In this document: positions 32,371 through 40,662 of the stretch, in pieces
Numbering within the stretch: the first letter of the stretch is position 1
How the letters are laid out: each line of letters starts with the position of its first letter
NCBI RefSeq assembly: GCF_003719305.1
Contig: NZ_RARC01000010.1
Span: 1-64,000, forward strand
Origin: Mycolicibacterium stellerae
GTDB taxonomy: Bacteria; Actinomycetota; Actinomycetes; Mycobacteriales; Mycobacteriaceae
DNA: 64,000 bases
Direction of reading: 5' to 3'
Made by a program: the position numbers and the translations under genes
The notes under the pieces: model-generated
Databases searched by the model: none
What the model was told of the DNA's origin: nothing
Seen by the model: only the letters and a program-made list of their open reading frames with translations

Positions 32371-33563
32371 CCTCCCAGCTGCGATCTGGTGTGGCTGTGG
32401 CTGACACCAGGCATCTGCACACAGGGGTACAGGTCGTCGCCGGGCTCGCCCTGAACGTCTTCCCGGCAATGTTCATTGCCATCTATGCGCGTATCGCCCC
32501 CATCGAGACCCAGGGGTTTCTCGCACTGGCGCTCGCCGTCGGCGTGTATGTCGCGCAACTGTTCAACGCCTTCATCGTCGAGGGGCGCCTGGCGACCCCG
32601 GACGCCGACGGCGAGCTCGGCGTGCCGTTGTGGGTGGTGTTGTTCACCGTTGCCTCTTGCGCGCTGTTGATGATCGGACCCGGCGTCGCGCCGTCCTCGG
32701 TGCTGATGGCGAGTTCCATCGGGGTGATGACCGGCCTGTTGATGGCCAGGTCGATCGGGGTGGTCAGTGGCGACTGGAAACGCGAAGGCTTCGCGGCGTC
32801 GGCGTTGATCGCCGCCAGCTTGGTCGCTCTCTGGATGGCTGATCAGCACCACCCGCACGCCGTGCGGGTGCTGGCGACAGGGGCTCTGCTCGCGGTTCTC
32901 ATCCGTTATCAACCGCGAAAGACACTGCCGTCCATGGGGTTTCCGCCAGATATTCGAAGGTCGAGCTGGGTCACCGCGGAGACGGCGGTCGTCGGTGCCG
33001 TTCAGCCCGCGATCACCTCCCTGGTCTTGGTCATGATCGGACCGGCAGCCTCGGTCGCTTTTCGGGTCATCTCCACCGTCGCAGGCGCGTTGGAGCCGAT
33101 TCTGGCGTATGGCAGATACCGATTGCTCGCTCACGGACACCGGGGCGAACTCGTATCGTTCGTCGCGGTCTTCGGCGCCGCGATGGCTCTGGTCCTGATC
33201 GCTGCCCTTGGCGGCCTTGGAAGCCTGATTTTCGGTCCGGCGTGGAGCGGTGTCGGCGTCGCGGCGCTGTTGCTGGCCTTCCTCTGGAAGGGCTTCATGT
33301 TGTTGTCGACTGTGCCGTTCGCCGCGCTGCGCAAGGCGGGCCAAACCGTGCTCGTTTTCTGGATTCGCGGCATCAGCACACTCATCTATCTGGTGATCGG
33401 CGTGGCCTTCCTTCTCGTCTGGCACACCACAACCGCGATCTTCTTGGCCTTTGCCGTTGCCGAGATGATCACCGCCCTCATCTACCACCGCGCGGCGGTC
33501 AATGACGCGCCGGACTATGCGGCGACTTTCGGGCTTCGACCGCTTCGCGAACGGTTCAGCTAG
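32367..33563 (+). CDS. Wzx-like polysaccharide flippase, multi-pass membrane protein
   Basis: A 398-residue integral membrane protein with about 10-12 hydrophobic helices (VVAGLALNVFPAMFIAIYA, FLALALAVGVYVAQLFNAFI, AAMALVLIAALGGLGSLIFG, LIYLVIGVAFLLVW). Its position between a glycosyltransferase and a Wzy-like polymerase, and the paired-helix pattern, fit a Wzx/MOP flippase that moves lipid-linked repeat units across the membrane. Sequence identity to known flippases cannot be judged here. Start taken as the TTG overlapping the previous stop (TTGA); GTG at 32391 is the alternative. Confidence 0.68.
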   Translation: MTSQLRSGVAVADTRHLHTGVQVVAGLALNVFPAMFIAIYARIAPIETQGFLALALAVGVYVAQLFNAFIVEGRLATPDADGELGVPLWVVLFTVASCALLMIGPGVAPSSVLMASSIGVMTGLLMARSIGVVSGDWKREGFAASALIAASLVALWMADQHHPHAVRVLATGALLAVLIRYQPRKTLPSMGFPPDIRRSSWVTAETAVVGAVQPAITSLVLVMIGPAASVAFRVISTVAGALEPILAYGRYRLLAHGHRGELVSFVAVFGAAMALVLIAALGGLGSLIFGPAWSGVGVAALLLAFLWKGFMLLSTVPFAALRKAGQTVLVFWIRGISTLIYLVIGVAFLLVWHTTTAIFLAFAVAEMITALIYHRAAVNDAPDYAATFGLRPLRERFS

Positions 33564-33565
33564 CC

Positions 33566-34888
33566 ATGCTCACCGACAACGGCGTCCAATCCGCGCAGCG
33601 AAGCGCTGCAGCATCCTTTCAAGCCCCGGCGTGGTTCTCTCCCGGCGTCTTGATTCTGGCGCCGGTGGCGATGTCATTCTTGGCGTGGGGGGCGTTGACC
33701 GCCAGGCAACAGTTTGGCCAAGCCCAGACCAGTTCGGAGGCATTGAACGGCTTTTCGGCCCCGGCCGCGGTGAGCGGCCGGGGCATCGCGCTGCTCCTGC
33801 TTTGGTACTGCGCGATCGTGATGGTGTCGACGGTCGGTTTCTGGCTCGGCACACACAGGTCACGCCCTGCGATCGGCAACGAGCGCACGAACACCGTCTG
33901 GTTCGAGCGGCGTTACTTCTTTATCCTGCTGGCTGCCGGCGCCGTCGGTGTCGCCTACTCGTTCGTGAAGGTCGGCGGTGTCACCGCCGTCGTCGATTCG
34001 CTAAGCGAACAGACCGCCAACGATTTCTCCAATTCGCTCTCGGGCTTTGCCGGGGTGCAGACGCTGCGGTACGCCACCATCCTTGCTGCGCCGATCGGCG
34101 TGCACCTCTGGCGCAAGAAAATCATCGGGTGGCCGTACATGGCTGTTGGGATGCTGCTGTTGATCGCCAACTCCGTGATCGCCTCGCGGCTTGCACTGCT
34201 GATGGCATGCGCGGTTTATCTGGCCGCTTGGGTGCGAAGCCGCGGCCCGCGCCAATCGGGCAGCCGATCGCAGACACGCAAGTGGATCGCGATCACGCTG
34301 ATCGCGCTCAGTGGGTTCGCTGTGCTCACCGCACTGAACTACGTGCGCAACGCGAACTATTACCGAGAAGCCGGTGTGTCGAATCCGGTTGCGATGAACA
34401 TGTACCAGACAGGGGCGTACCTGGCCGTCCCTGCGCAAATCTCCCTCGGAGTGTCGGATGCGGTGGCCCGTGGCGCCTGGGAGAACCGAGGCGGCGCATC
34501 GACATCGCTGAGCGCCGTGCAGCCCACCTTTCTGCAGTTCAACAAGGTCGCCAAGGACGACAGTTGGAAACAGGCATCGACGTATGGCTACTCGGTGACG
34601 TTCGCAGGTAACTTCTTCACCAACTCCGTGTTCGCCGACACCTACTCCGTGTACGGGACATGGGGCTGGCTTTACACCATCCTGGCCTACGGGTTCGCCG
34701 GTTACGCCTTCGCGCGCATGCTCAGTTTCAGCCCAGTCATCGCCGCGTCCTCAGGCGTATTGGCGTACTGCTTCCTGGAGGTATGGCGTGTGCAGATCCT
34801 GATCTACGGGATTGTCTTGTTCCTGTTGCTGCTCACGGCGGCAAGTGCTTTCCTGGCCACCAGACGTCCGCCGGCTACCGACAGTTGA
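33566..34888 (+). CDS. Wzy-like O-antigen/polysaccharide polymerase
   Basis: A 440-residue membrane protein with about 10-12 helices (VLILAPVAMSFLAWGAL, GIALLLLWYCAIVMVSTVGFWLG, YFFILLAAGAVGVAYSF, WIAITLIALSGFAVLTALNYV). A long external loop near residues 270-350 carries polar and aromatic residues (RNANYYREAG, FAGNFFTNSVFADTYSVYG). This is the layout of Wzy polymerases, which join repeat units on the outer face of the membrane. It follows the flippase by 2 bases. Assignment rests on topology and neighbours. Confidence 0.7.
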   Translation: MLTDNGVQSAQRSAAASFQAPAWFSPGVLILAPVAMSFLAWGALTARQQFGQAQTSSEALNGFSAPAAVSGRGIALLLLWYCAIVMVSTVGFWLGTHRSRPAIGNERTNTVWFERRYFFILLAAGAVGVAYSFVKVGGVTAVVDSLSEQTANDFSNSLSGFAGVQTLRYATILAAPIGVHLWRKKIIGWPYMAVGMLLLIANSVIASRLALLMACAVYLAAWVRSRGPRQSGSRSQTRKWIAITLIALSGFAVLTALNYVRNANYYREAGVSNPVAMNMYQTGAYLAVPAQISLGVSDAVARGAWENRGGASTSLSAVQPTFLQFNKVAKDDSWKQASTYGYSVTFAGNFFTNSVFADTYSVYGTWGWLYTILAYGFAGYAFARMLSFSPVIAASSGVLAYCFLEVWRVQILIYGIVLFLLLLTAASAFLATRRPPATDS

Positions 34889-36350
34889 TCGCGGCGTCGC
34901 CGAGCGCCGGGGTGATCTCCAGGAAGGTGACGTCGGTGATGACGCGATCGGATCCGTTGAGCGACAGGCACGGTGGGGCGCTGACCGCCTGCTGATCCGA
35001 TTTGCCGATCGTCACGCTCAGGCGCTCGACCGCGAGCTGGCCGGTGTTCACGGCGCTGAGGGCGACGACCCGCTCCGCGTGACGAATCGAGACGTTGCGC
35101 AGAGAGATCCCGTTTGCGTTGGCGATCCCGACCCCGCCGTTGCCGCCTGCGGTCGACGCGGATGAGATGGCGCAGTTTCGTATCCGAAGGCCACTCACCT
35201 TGTGATCGGTCAGTGACTCCGCCCGGACCGACCAATTGTGGCAACCGTCGAACTTCGTGTCGTCGAGGCTGACGTCGAAGTCGCTGAACCGCACGTCACC
35301 GGACGCTCCCGGTCTGGCCAGGAGGTGCACACCCGTGTCGCAGTCGGCCGCAGTGACACCTTCGGCGCGCACGGCGCGGCTGGCCACATAGTTCCAGCCC
35401 ACGTCCGAGCCCGGTTCGGCGGAGTCGACCATCACCGCCGAGCCGGATTGCACCCCGGCGACTCTGAGGTCGGTGAGGGTGACCCGATGTGCTCCCGCGA
35501 TACGGACGCCGTTCGCCTTGCCGCCGACGATGCTGACGTTGCTGATGGCGAAGTCGGCGTTGGACCAGTCGGTGAGAACGGGAAACGAAAACGTATGCGC
35601 GGCATCGTCGAACGAGAACCGGCGAGCGAAATATGTCACGAGCGCCATCCCGTCGTCGCCGGTGTCGACGGCACTGTAGTCGTCGATCCTGGCTCTGCGG
35701 CAGGCGTTGAAATGTAGTCCGTCTGCCTGGCTGTTGGCCACCCGCAATCCAGCGACGTCGATGCCGGACACGCCAAACATGACCACCCCGGCTTGCGGAC
35801 TGCCGCGAACGACACAGTCCGCCAGGTTTATCCCGGCAACGGGCGCCCGCGGCCCTGACCAGCCGACCGGCGGGGAGTCGCCGTCGTCGGGACAGCCGAC
35901 CACCCTGATACCGTCGCCGAGCGACCGCTTCGCACCGGCCGCCCACCGGATGCTCACGTTGCGCAACGAGATTCGCGATGCCGGTCCACGAACCAGAAGA
36001 CCGTGACTGGTGCCGGTGTGTGCGGTCGGATCAAGGTTGTCCATGAAAAGCTCGGCACCGGAGGCGAACTCGATCTCGACGTCGGAGACACCGGTGATCG
36101 CGATGGCCGCCGCTCCGGTCGGGTGCCGCTGCGCGAATCGATATATCCCTGGCGGAAAATACAGCGTGTCCTTCGATCGCAGGAATCCGACCGCGGCCTG
36201 AATCGCCTGCGAATCGTCTGTGACCCCGTCACCCCTGGCGCCGAACTTCGAGACGTCGACGACGATGCGCCCGTCGCGCTGCCGGCCAAGCAAGACGGCC
36301 GCGGCCACCGCGACAGGCGCGAGGGCCACAAGCGTGCGCCTCGACATCAT
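34875..36350 (-). CDS. Exported pectate-lyase-like beta-helix protein
   Basis: A 491-residue protein. A short N-terminus with SRRTLVALAPVAVAAAVLL looks like a signal or anchor, possibly Tat type. It is followed by the pectate-lyase superfamily opening VDVSKFGARGDGVTDDSQAI and then many beta-helix coils (ISLRNVSIRWA, INLADCVVRGSPQAG, GLHFNACRRARIDDYSAVDTGDDGMA). The DTGDDG step resembles the GH28 catalytic-aspartate region, so it may cleave or bind an acidic polysaccharide. The ATG at 36350 overlaps the stop of the upstream GT gene as ATGA. Likely trims the polymer made by this locus. Confidence 0.8.
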   Translation of the reverse strand: MMSRRTLVALAPVAVAAAVLLGRQRDGRIVVDVSKFGARGDGVTDDSQAIQAAVGFLRSKDTLYFPPGIYRFAQRHPTGAAAIAITGVSDVEIEFASGAELFMDNLDPTAHTGTSHGLLVRGPASRISLRNVSIRWAAGAKRSLGDGIRVVGCPDDGDSPPVGWSGPRAPVAGINLADCVVRGSPQAGVVMFGVSGIDVAGLRVANSQADGLHFNACRRARIDDYSAVDTGDDGMALVTYFARRFSFDDAAHTFSFPVLTDWSNADFAISNVSIVGGKANGVRIAGAHRVTLTDLRVAGVQSGSAVMVDSAEPGSDVGWNYVASRAVRAEGVTAADCDTGVHLLARPGASGDVRFSDFDVSLDDTKFDGCHNWSVRAESLTDHKVSGLRIRNCAISSASTAGGNGGVGIANANGISLRNVSIRHAERVVALSAVNTGQLAVERLSVTIGKSDQQAVSAPPCLSLNGSDRVITDVTFLEITPALGDAAINCR

Positions 36351-37504
36351 CTCGTTCGGCTGCCGACCAGATCGAGATCGGCACATATCGCGTCGGCTGC
36401 GGCGGTCGCGCAAATCCCGTGCTGACGCCTGACAACATGAGCGTGGCCTCGCGCCGCCAACTCGGTTCTCGCCGCGTCGTCAACGCAGTACGCGCGCATC
36501 GCATTCGCCAATCCCGCACGGTCGTGGGGGTCGAAATAGTCTGCACCGTCGCCGCACGTCTCCCGAAGGACGGGGATGTCTGACGACAAGACCGCCGTGC
36601 CCGATGCCATGGCCTCCAACGGCGGCAAACCGGCACCTTCATGCAGGGACGGCATGATCAGCAGGTCCGCGGACGCGACAAGCGCACGCAGGGCCGCGAA
36701 GTCGAGTTGCCCGATCAGCAGAACCCGGTGCCGGTTGTCCTCGGCGAGGCCGCGGACCCGTTCGTCCAGCGTCCGCAGCGAGGCGCCCCCTCCGGCGATC
36801 ACCAGCTTGTGCGGGATGGTGTGGGAGATGTCGGAGAACGCTTCCAACAGAAGCGGTAAGTTCTTGTAGCGCTTGGTGTTTCCGATGTACAGCAGGAAGG
36901 GGCCGCTGACCGGCGACAGACTCGGATCGGCAGGCTCATACCAGATCTCATCCACAGGTATCGGCGTCACCATCACCTGTGCCGATCGCGTGATCTCTTT
37001 CAACGCCGCCGCGGTCGCTTCCGACGGTGTGAAGATTCGGCGACATGCCCGGGCATCTGCACCCAGCATCACGCGCGCATACGAGCGGCCTGCCCAATTC
37101 TGTCCGCTGACGCAGCGGGGCAGGAGATGGATGGCGTCGTGCACGGTGACATAGACGAGCATCCGGCGATTACCGGGCAACAACCGGGCCAACGGGTTGG
37201 TGTAGTGGGGCAGCCATACCGCACGGGGTAGCGCCTCGGCGAACGCACGGTGCCAGACCAGCTGTTCGGCGGGAGAGTACATCGGCGCCGACGGTGGAGA
37301 TGCGTGCACCACCCCAGTGCTCGGCCGAAGCCCGGCGAGGGTATCTGCGTCTCCCAGCACGGCCAGTGAGACACCGTGGCGAGCCGCCGCCTCCTCGAGA
37401 AGGGGAAGTTGGGTGCGGATGTAGGTACCGATGCCGCTTCGTCGGATATGTCGAGCATCGAACAGTAGATCGACTGGGTGGGCTCTTGTCCGCGCGTCTG
37501 TCAT
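36347..37504 (-). CDS. GT4-family glycosyltransferase
   Basis: A 385-residue GT-B enzyme: N-terminal LLFDARHIRRSGIGTYIR, linker LLYIGNTKRYKNLPLLLEAF, then LVIAGGGASLRTL, ADLLIMPSLHEGAGLPPLEAMASGTAVL. It is of the RfaB/mannosyltransferase-like GT4 type and differs clearly from the enzyme at 31249. The ATG at 37504 is chosen over the longer frame because GGGCGGA lies just upstream. Co-translated with the beta-helix gene downstream. Donor sugar unknown. Confidence 0.88.
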   Translation of the reverse strand: MTDARTRAHPVDLLFDARHIRRSGIGTYIRTQLPLLEEAAARHGVSLAVLGDADTLAGLRPSTGVVHASPPSAPMYSPAEQLVWHRAFAEALPRAVWLPHYTNPLARLLPGNRRMLVYVTVHDAIHLLPRCVSGQNWAGRSYARVMLGADARACRRIFTPSEATAAALKEITRSAQVMVTPIPVDEIWYEPADPSLSPVSGPFLLYIGNTKRYKNLPLLLEAFSDISHTIPHKLVIAGGGASLRTLDERVRGLAEDNRHRVLLIGQLDFAALRALVASADLLIMPSLHEGAGLPPLEAMASGTAVLSSDIPVLRETCGDGADYFDPHDRAGLANAMRAYCVDDAARTELAARGHAHVVRRQHGICATAAADAICADLDLVGSRTR

Positions 37505-37611
37505 GTCCGCCCCCGATTGCGTGGTGTGACTCCAGGCTACGTCGCTAATCGCCCACCCGTATTTGTGCACGGGTTATGCTCGCTCCAGCGAAATTCGGAT
37601 ACCGTAGGTGA

Positions 37612-38328
37612 ATGACCAGCGGGCTGCCAGCGTTCGACGATTGGCTCAACCACCGGCTCGTGGAGCGAGCGAGCGAAGCCGGCGAGGACGTCGATATTTA
37701 CGTGGCCCGCGCGGTGGCAGCACAGATGGTGGCCGACCAGAGGCAGGCCGACGGCCCGTTGGTCAAGGAAATTCTGATCCACCTCGCCGAATCCGGCGTA
37801 TTTGCCCAGACTTCGATGCCCAGCGTATCGGGGGTGTTGGCGGACGCCGACCGGCTGCGTTCTCTGTATGCCACCGGGCTGCTGGATTCCCCTCCGGAGG
37901 AAATCTACGATCGGAACACTCGGGCAGCCGCCGACGCCCTGGATGCACCGATCGCAGCGATGTGCTTGGTGGATGTCGACCGGCAATTCTTGAAGAGCGT
38001 GGTCGGGCTGGGCGATTTATCTGTGCAGGAAAGACAGATGCCGCTGGAGCATTCCTTCTGCCAATATGCCGTGGCAAACGGCAAGCCGCTTGTTCTCGAA
38101 GACGCGCGAAATGACCCGGTATTCAAGAACCATCCGCTGGTCCGCGGCGGTATCGTGGCCACCTACCTCGGTATACCTCTGACCGATCACAACCAAAACG
38201 CCATCGGTACGCTGTGCGTATTCGACACCAAGCCACGACTGTGGGGCCCAGGACACGTTCAATTGCTCAGCGATCTCGCGGCGCTCGCCGCTGACCGGAT
38301 TTTCGGTCCTGAGCCCGATCCAACCTAG
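37612..38328 (+). CDS. GAF-domain protein, probable signalling or sensor protein
   Basis: A 238-residue soluble protein. Residues about 1-70 are helical and acidic without a known family. Residues about 80-232 form a GAF domain (RLRSLYATGLLDSPPEE, AAMCLVDVDRQFLKSVVGL, HSFCQYAVANGKPLVLEDARNDPVF, ATYLGIPLTDHNQNAIGTLCVFD). No output domain (kinase, GGDEF or HTH) is fused, so it probably acts through a partner. It sits just upstream of the initiating sugar transferase and may sense a signal for that locus. Confidence 0.8.
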   Translation: MTSGLPAFDDWLNHRLVERASEAGEDVDIYVARAVAAQMVADQRQADGPLVKEILIHLAESGVFAQTSMPSVSGVLADADRLRSLYATGLLDSPPEEIYDRNTRAAADALDAPIAAMCLVDVDRQFLKSVVGLGDLSVQERQMPLEHSFCQYAVANGKPLVLEDARNDPVFKNHPLVRGGIVATYLGIPLTDHNQNAIGTLCVFDTKPRLWGPGHVQLLSDLAALAADRIFGPEPDPT

Positions 38329-38470
38329 AACGCGGCAACTTCAGCTATCATCGCAAATAGTTATTTTCGTGAAAGCTGGGCAAATTTTCACACCCGACTC
38401 ATTTCGATTTAAACGGGCGCCCCAGCGATACTGAGAGTTAGTCCGTAACAGGGGTCCGGGGGCGTGCCGC
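38329..38470. promoter_or_regulatory. AT-rich promoter region of the sugar-transferase operon
   Basis: These 142 bases are much richer in A/T than their surroundings. They contain a GTGAAA (38369-38374) / TTTCAC (38386-38391) dyad with an 11-base spacer, and a GATACT hexamer at 38427-38432 that could be a -10 box. The dyad is a possible operator; no regulator can be assigned. Confidence 0.4.
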
Positions 38471-39991
38471 ATGCAGTTACACACAGGCGTGGCGGTTCAC
38501 CCGCCCAGTGCCCGCCCGGCCGTGCCGGGACCGAATGCCGCGACGCAGCCCGTTCGAGAAGCACCACCCCGCTGGGTCGAGCGCGTGCGCACCGACCCGG
38601 TGTATTCGCTGATCACCGTGGCGGTCGACGTGCTGTACGCATCTGCCGCGGTAGCGCTGGCGCAGTGGTTTTCGGACGCGGTCGGAGAGCTCGCCATGTG
38701 GTCGTGGATTTTCGTGCCGATCGTCGTCGCCATACTGGCCACCCGGACGATGTACCGAGAACGGCTGAACCACCGATTTCTCGACGACTTCGAGCCGGTG
38801 GAGACGTCGATTGCCCTGTCGGCTCTGGCGACGTTGATGGTCCTTTTGCTGGTCGTGCCTCCCCCTGACCCTGGCGAAACGGTCGAGTCGTACCTCCGCC
38901 CCGGCGAGTTGGTCTTGCACATATGGGTCGGCGCGGCAATTCTGATACCCGCGGTCCGCCTGATCAGATCGATGATCAACCGCTACCTGCGGCGGCGGTT
39001 CCATGTCGGATCGCCTGTGCTTATCGTCGGCTCCGGTCCTGTCGTGAATCAGCTCATCTCGCGGATGCGTCAGGTGCCCGACTACGGCCTGTGGCCCGCA
39101 GGCGTGCTGGATCACGTGCGGCCACAAGACGCGGAATTGCTCGACCTGCCCTACCTGGGATCCGTCGACGATCTTGAAAGCGCCGCGCGCGCCACCCGCG
39201 CCGAGGAGCTCATCATCGCGTCGACGCCGTTGCCTGACGAGCAGTTGGCGCATACCGCCCAGCTGGCGCGGCAGCTCGGGCTGCGGGTTCGGGTGGTGCC
39301 TCGGCTGATGGACGCGGTCGGCGCCCACGCCAGGGTCGAGCACTTGGGCGGCATCCCTCTGATGGAGCTCTGCCACGTCGATCCCAAGGGTTGGCAGTTT
39401 GCGGTCAAGCATGCCTTGGGTCGGACGATTGCCGGGTTGGGGCTATTGCTCATCTCACCCCTGTTCCTAGGCCTCGCGCTCCTGGTCAAGATCAGCTCCC
39501 CCGGCCCCGTCTTCTTCCGGCAGCAGCGGATCGGGCGCGACGGCGTGGTCTTCGACTGCTTGAAGTTCCGCAGCATGCGGCCTCTGGACAGTGCGAAGGC
39601 GGGCTTCGAATTGCAGGCGGGGGCGGCGCCCGGCGGCGTGGAAGGAGACGATCGGCGGACTGGGGTCGGCAAGTTCATGCGTAAGACGTCGTTGGACGAA
39701 TTGCCTCAGCTGCTCAACGTGCTGCGCGGAGACATGGCCCTGGTCGGTCCGCGGCCGGAGCGGCCCGAGTTCGTCGACCTGTTCGAAATGCGAGTGCGGC
39801 GCTATGGCGAGAGGCACAGGGTGAAGGCGGGCATCACCGGCTGGGCTCAAGTGCACGGACTTCGAGGGCAGACCTCGATCGCCGATCGGGCCGAGTTCGA
39901 CAATTACTACATCGAGAACTGGTCGTTGATCCTCGATCTGAAGATTTTGGCGCTGACCGTGTTGGCGGTGCTGAAGAGCGCGGAAGATTGA
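38471..39991 (+). CDS. Initiating polyprenyl-phosphate sugar-1-phosphate transferase
   Basis: A 506-residue membrane enzyme of the WbaP/WcaJ type. Four N-terminal helices are followed by a Rossmann-like domain (VLIVGSGPVVNQLI), a fifth helix (GLGLLLISPLFLGLALLV) and the catalytic domain with SPGPVFFRQQRIGRDG, CLKFRSM, RKTSLDELPQLLNVLRGDMALVGPRPE (in part) and GITGWAQVHG. It transfers a sugar-1-phosphate to the lipid carrier and so starts each repeat unit. It is first in a three-gene operon with a cis-prenyltransferase and a flavoprotein. Confidence 0.93.
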   Translation: MQLHTGVAVHPPSARPAVPGPNAATQPVREAPPRWVERVRTDPVYSLITVAVDVLYASAAVALAQWFSDAVGELAMWSWIFVPIVVAILATRTMYRERLNHRFLDDFEPVETSIALSALATLMVLLLVVPPPDPGETVESYLRPGELVLHIWVGAAILIPAVRLIRSMINRYLRRRFHVGSPVLIVGSGPVVNQLISRMRQVPDYGLWPAGVLDHVRPQDAELLDLPYLGSVDDLESAARATRAEELIIASTPLPDEQLAHTAQLARQLGLRVRVVPRLMDAVGAHARVEHLGGIPLMELCHVDPKGWQFAVKHALGRTIAGLGLLLISPLFLGLALLVKISSPGPVFFRQQRIGRDGVVFDCLKFRSMRPLDSAKAGFELQAGAAPGGVEGDDRRTGVGKFMRKTSLDELPQLLNVLRGDMALVGPRPERPEFVDLFEMRVRRYGERHRVKAGITGWAQVHGLRGQTSIADRAEFDNYYIENWSLILDLKILALTVLAVLKSAED

Positions 39992-40659
39992 TCGTCGGTT
40001 GCCGGGTGAGCGATGAACCAGCGCATGTCGGTTTGATTCCTGACGGGATGCGGCGTTGGGCCGACGCGCATGGCACCACCCTGACCGACGCGTACCTGCG
40101 CGGCGCGGAGAAGGTCGCTGAAATTCTCGTTGCGCTGCAACGCAACAGTGTGCAGACCGTTTCGGTGTACAACCTGAGCCGCGCGAATCTGGCGCGGAAC
40201 GACACCGAGCTGAACGCGGTGTACACGGCCTCGGTCCATTTTCTCACCACGTTGGTTCCTGCTCATTTCGATCCCGCCACGTGCAGCGTGCGCGTGCACG
40301 GCGATCGGAACTTGCTCCCGGAGAGATACCGCGCTGCTGCGCACGGTGCGGAAACCGCAATGAGCGGTGACGATTTCCGAATCAACATTCTCGCCGCGTA
40401 CGACGCGCGCGACGAACTACGTACTGCCTTCTCGAAAGCGCAGCGAGAAGGCTGCGATATCAACGCCGCATTCGATATCGGAGACGTCGACCTGGTGATC
40501 CGAACGTCGCCCGAGCCGTTGCTCAGTGGATTCTTGCCGCTGCAAAGTCAGTACGCCCAGCTGGTTTTTCTGACGACGCCGCTCAACGAGCTCACCGGGG
40601 GGCACATAGACGAACTCGTCGGTGACTATCGACGCTTCCCGCAGCGACGCGGTCAGTAG
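39988..40659 (+). CDS. cis-Prenyltransferase (UPP-synthase family) inside the polysaccharide operon
   Basis: A protein of 217-223 residues of the cis-prenyltransferase family. Region I reads HVGLIPDGMRRWADAHG, keeping the catalytic Asp but with Met where most enzymes have Asn. The late substrate region reads RTSPEPLLSGFLPLQSQYA, where most have RTSGE. It would build a polyprenyl diphosphate, the carrier for the sugar transferase next door. Start is either the TTG overlapping the previous stop (TTGA) or the GTG at 40006. The housekeeping UPP synthase must lie elsewhere, so this one is dedicated or specialised. Confidence 0.8.
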   Translation: MIVGCRVSDEPAHVGLIPDGMRRWADAHGTTLTDAYLRGAEKVAEILVALQRNSVQTVSVYNLSRANLARNDTELNAVYTASVHFLTTLVPAHFDPATCSVRVHGDRNLLPERYRAAAHGAETAMSGDDFRINILAAYDARDELRTAFSKAQREGCDINAAFDIGDVDLVIRTSPEPLLSGFLPLQSQYAQLVFLTTPLNELTGGHIDELVGDYRRFPQRRGQ

Positions 40660-40662
40660 CTT

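Noticed and set aside
31881-33488. Minus-strand open frame of 535 codons opposite the GT4 and flippase genes
   Set aside because: The plus strand encodes a clear GT4 enzyme and a membrane protein in overlapping order; the minus translation has no fold signature.
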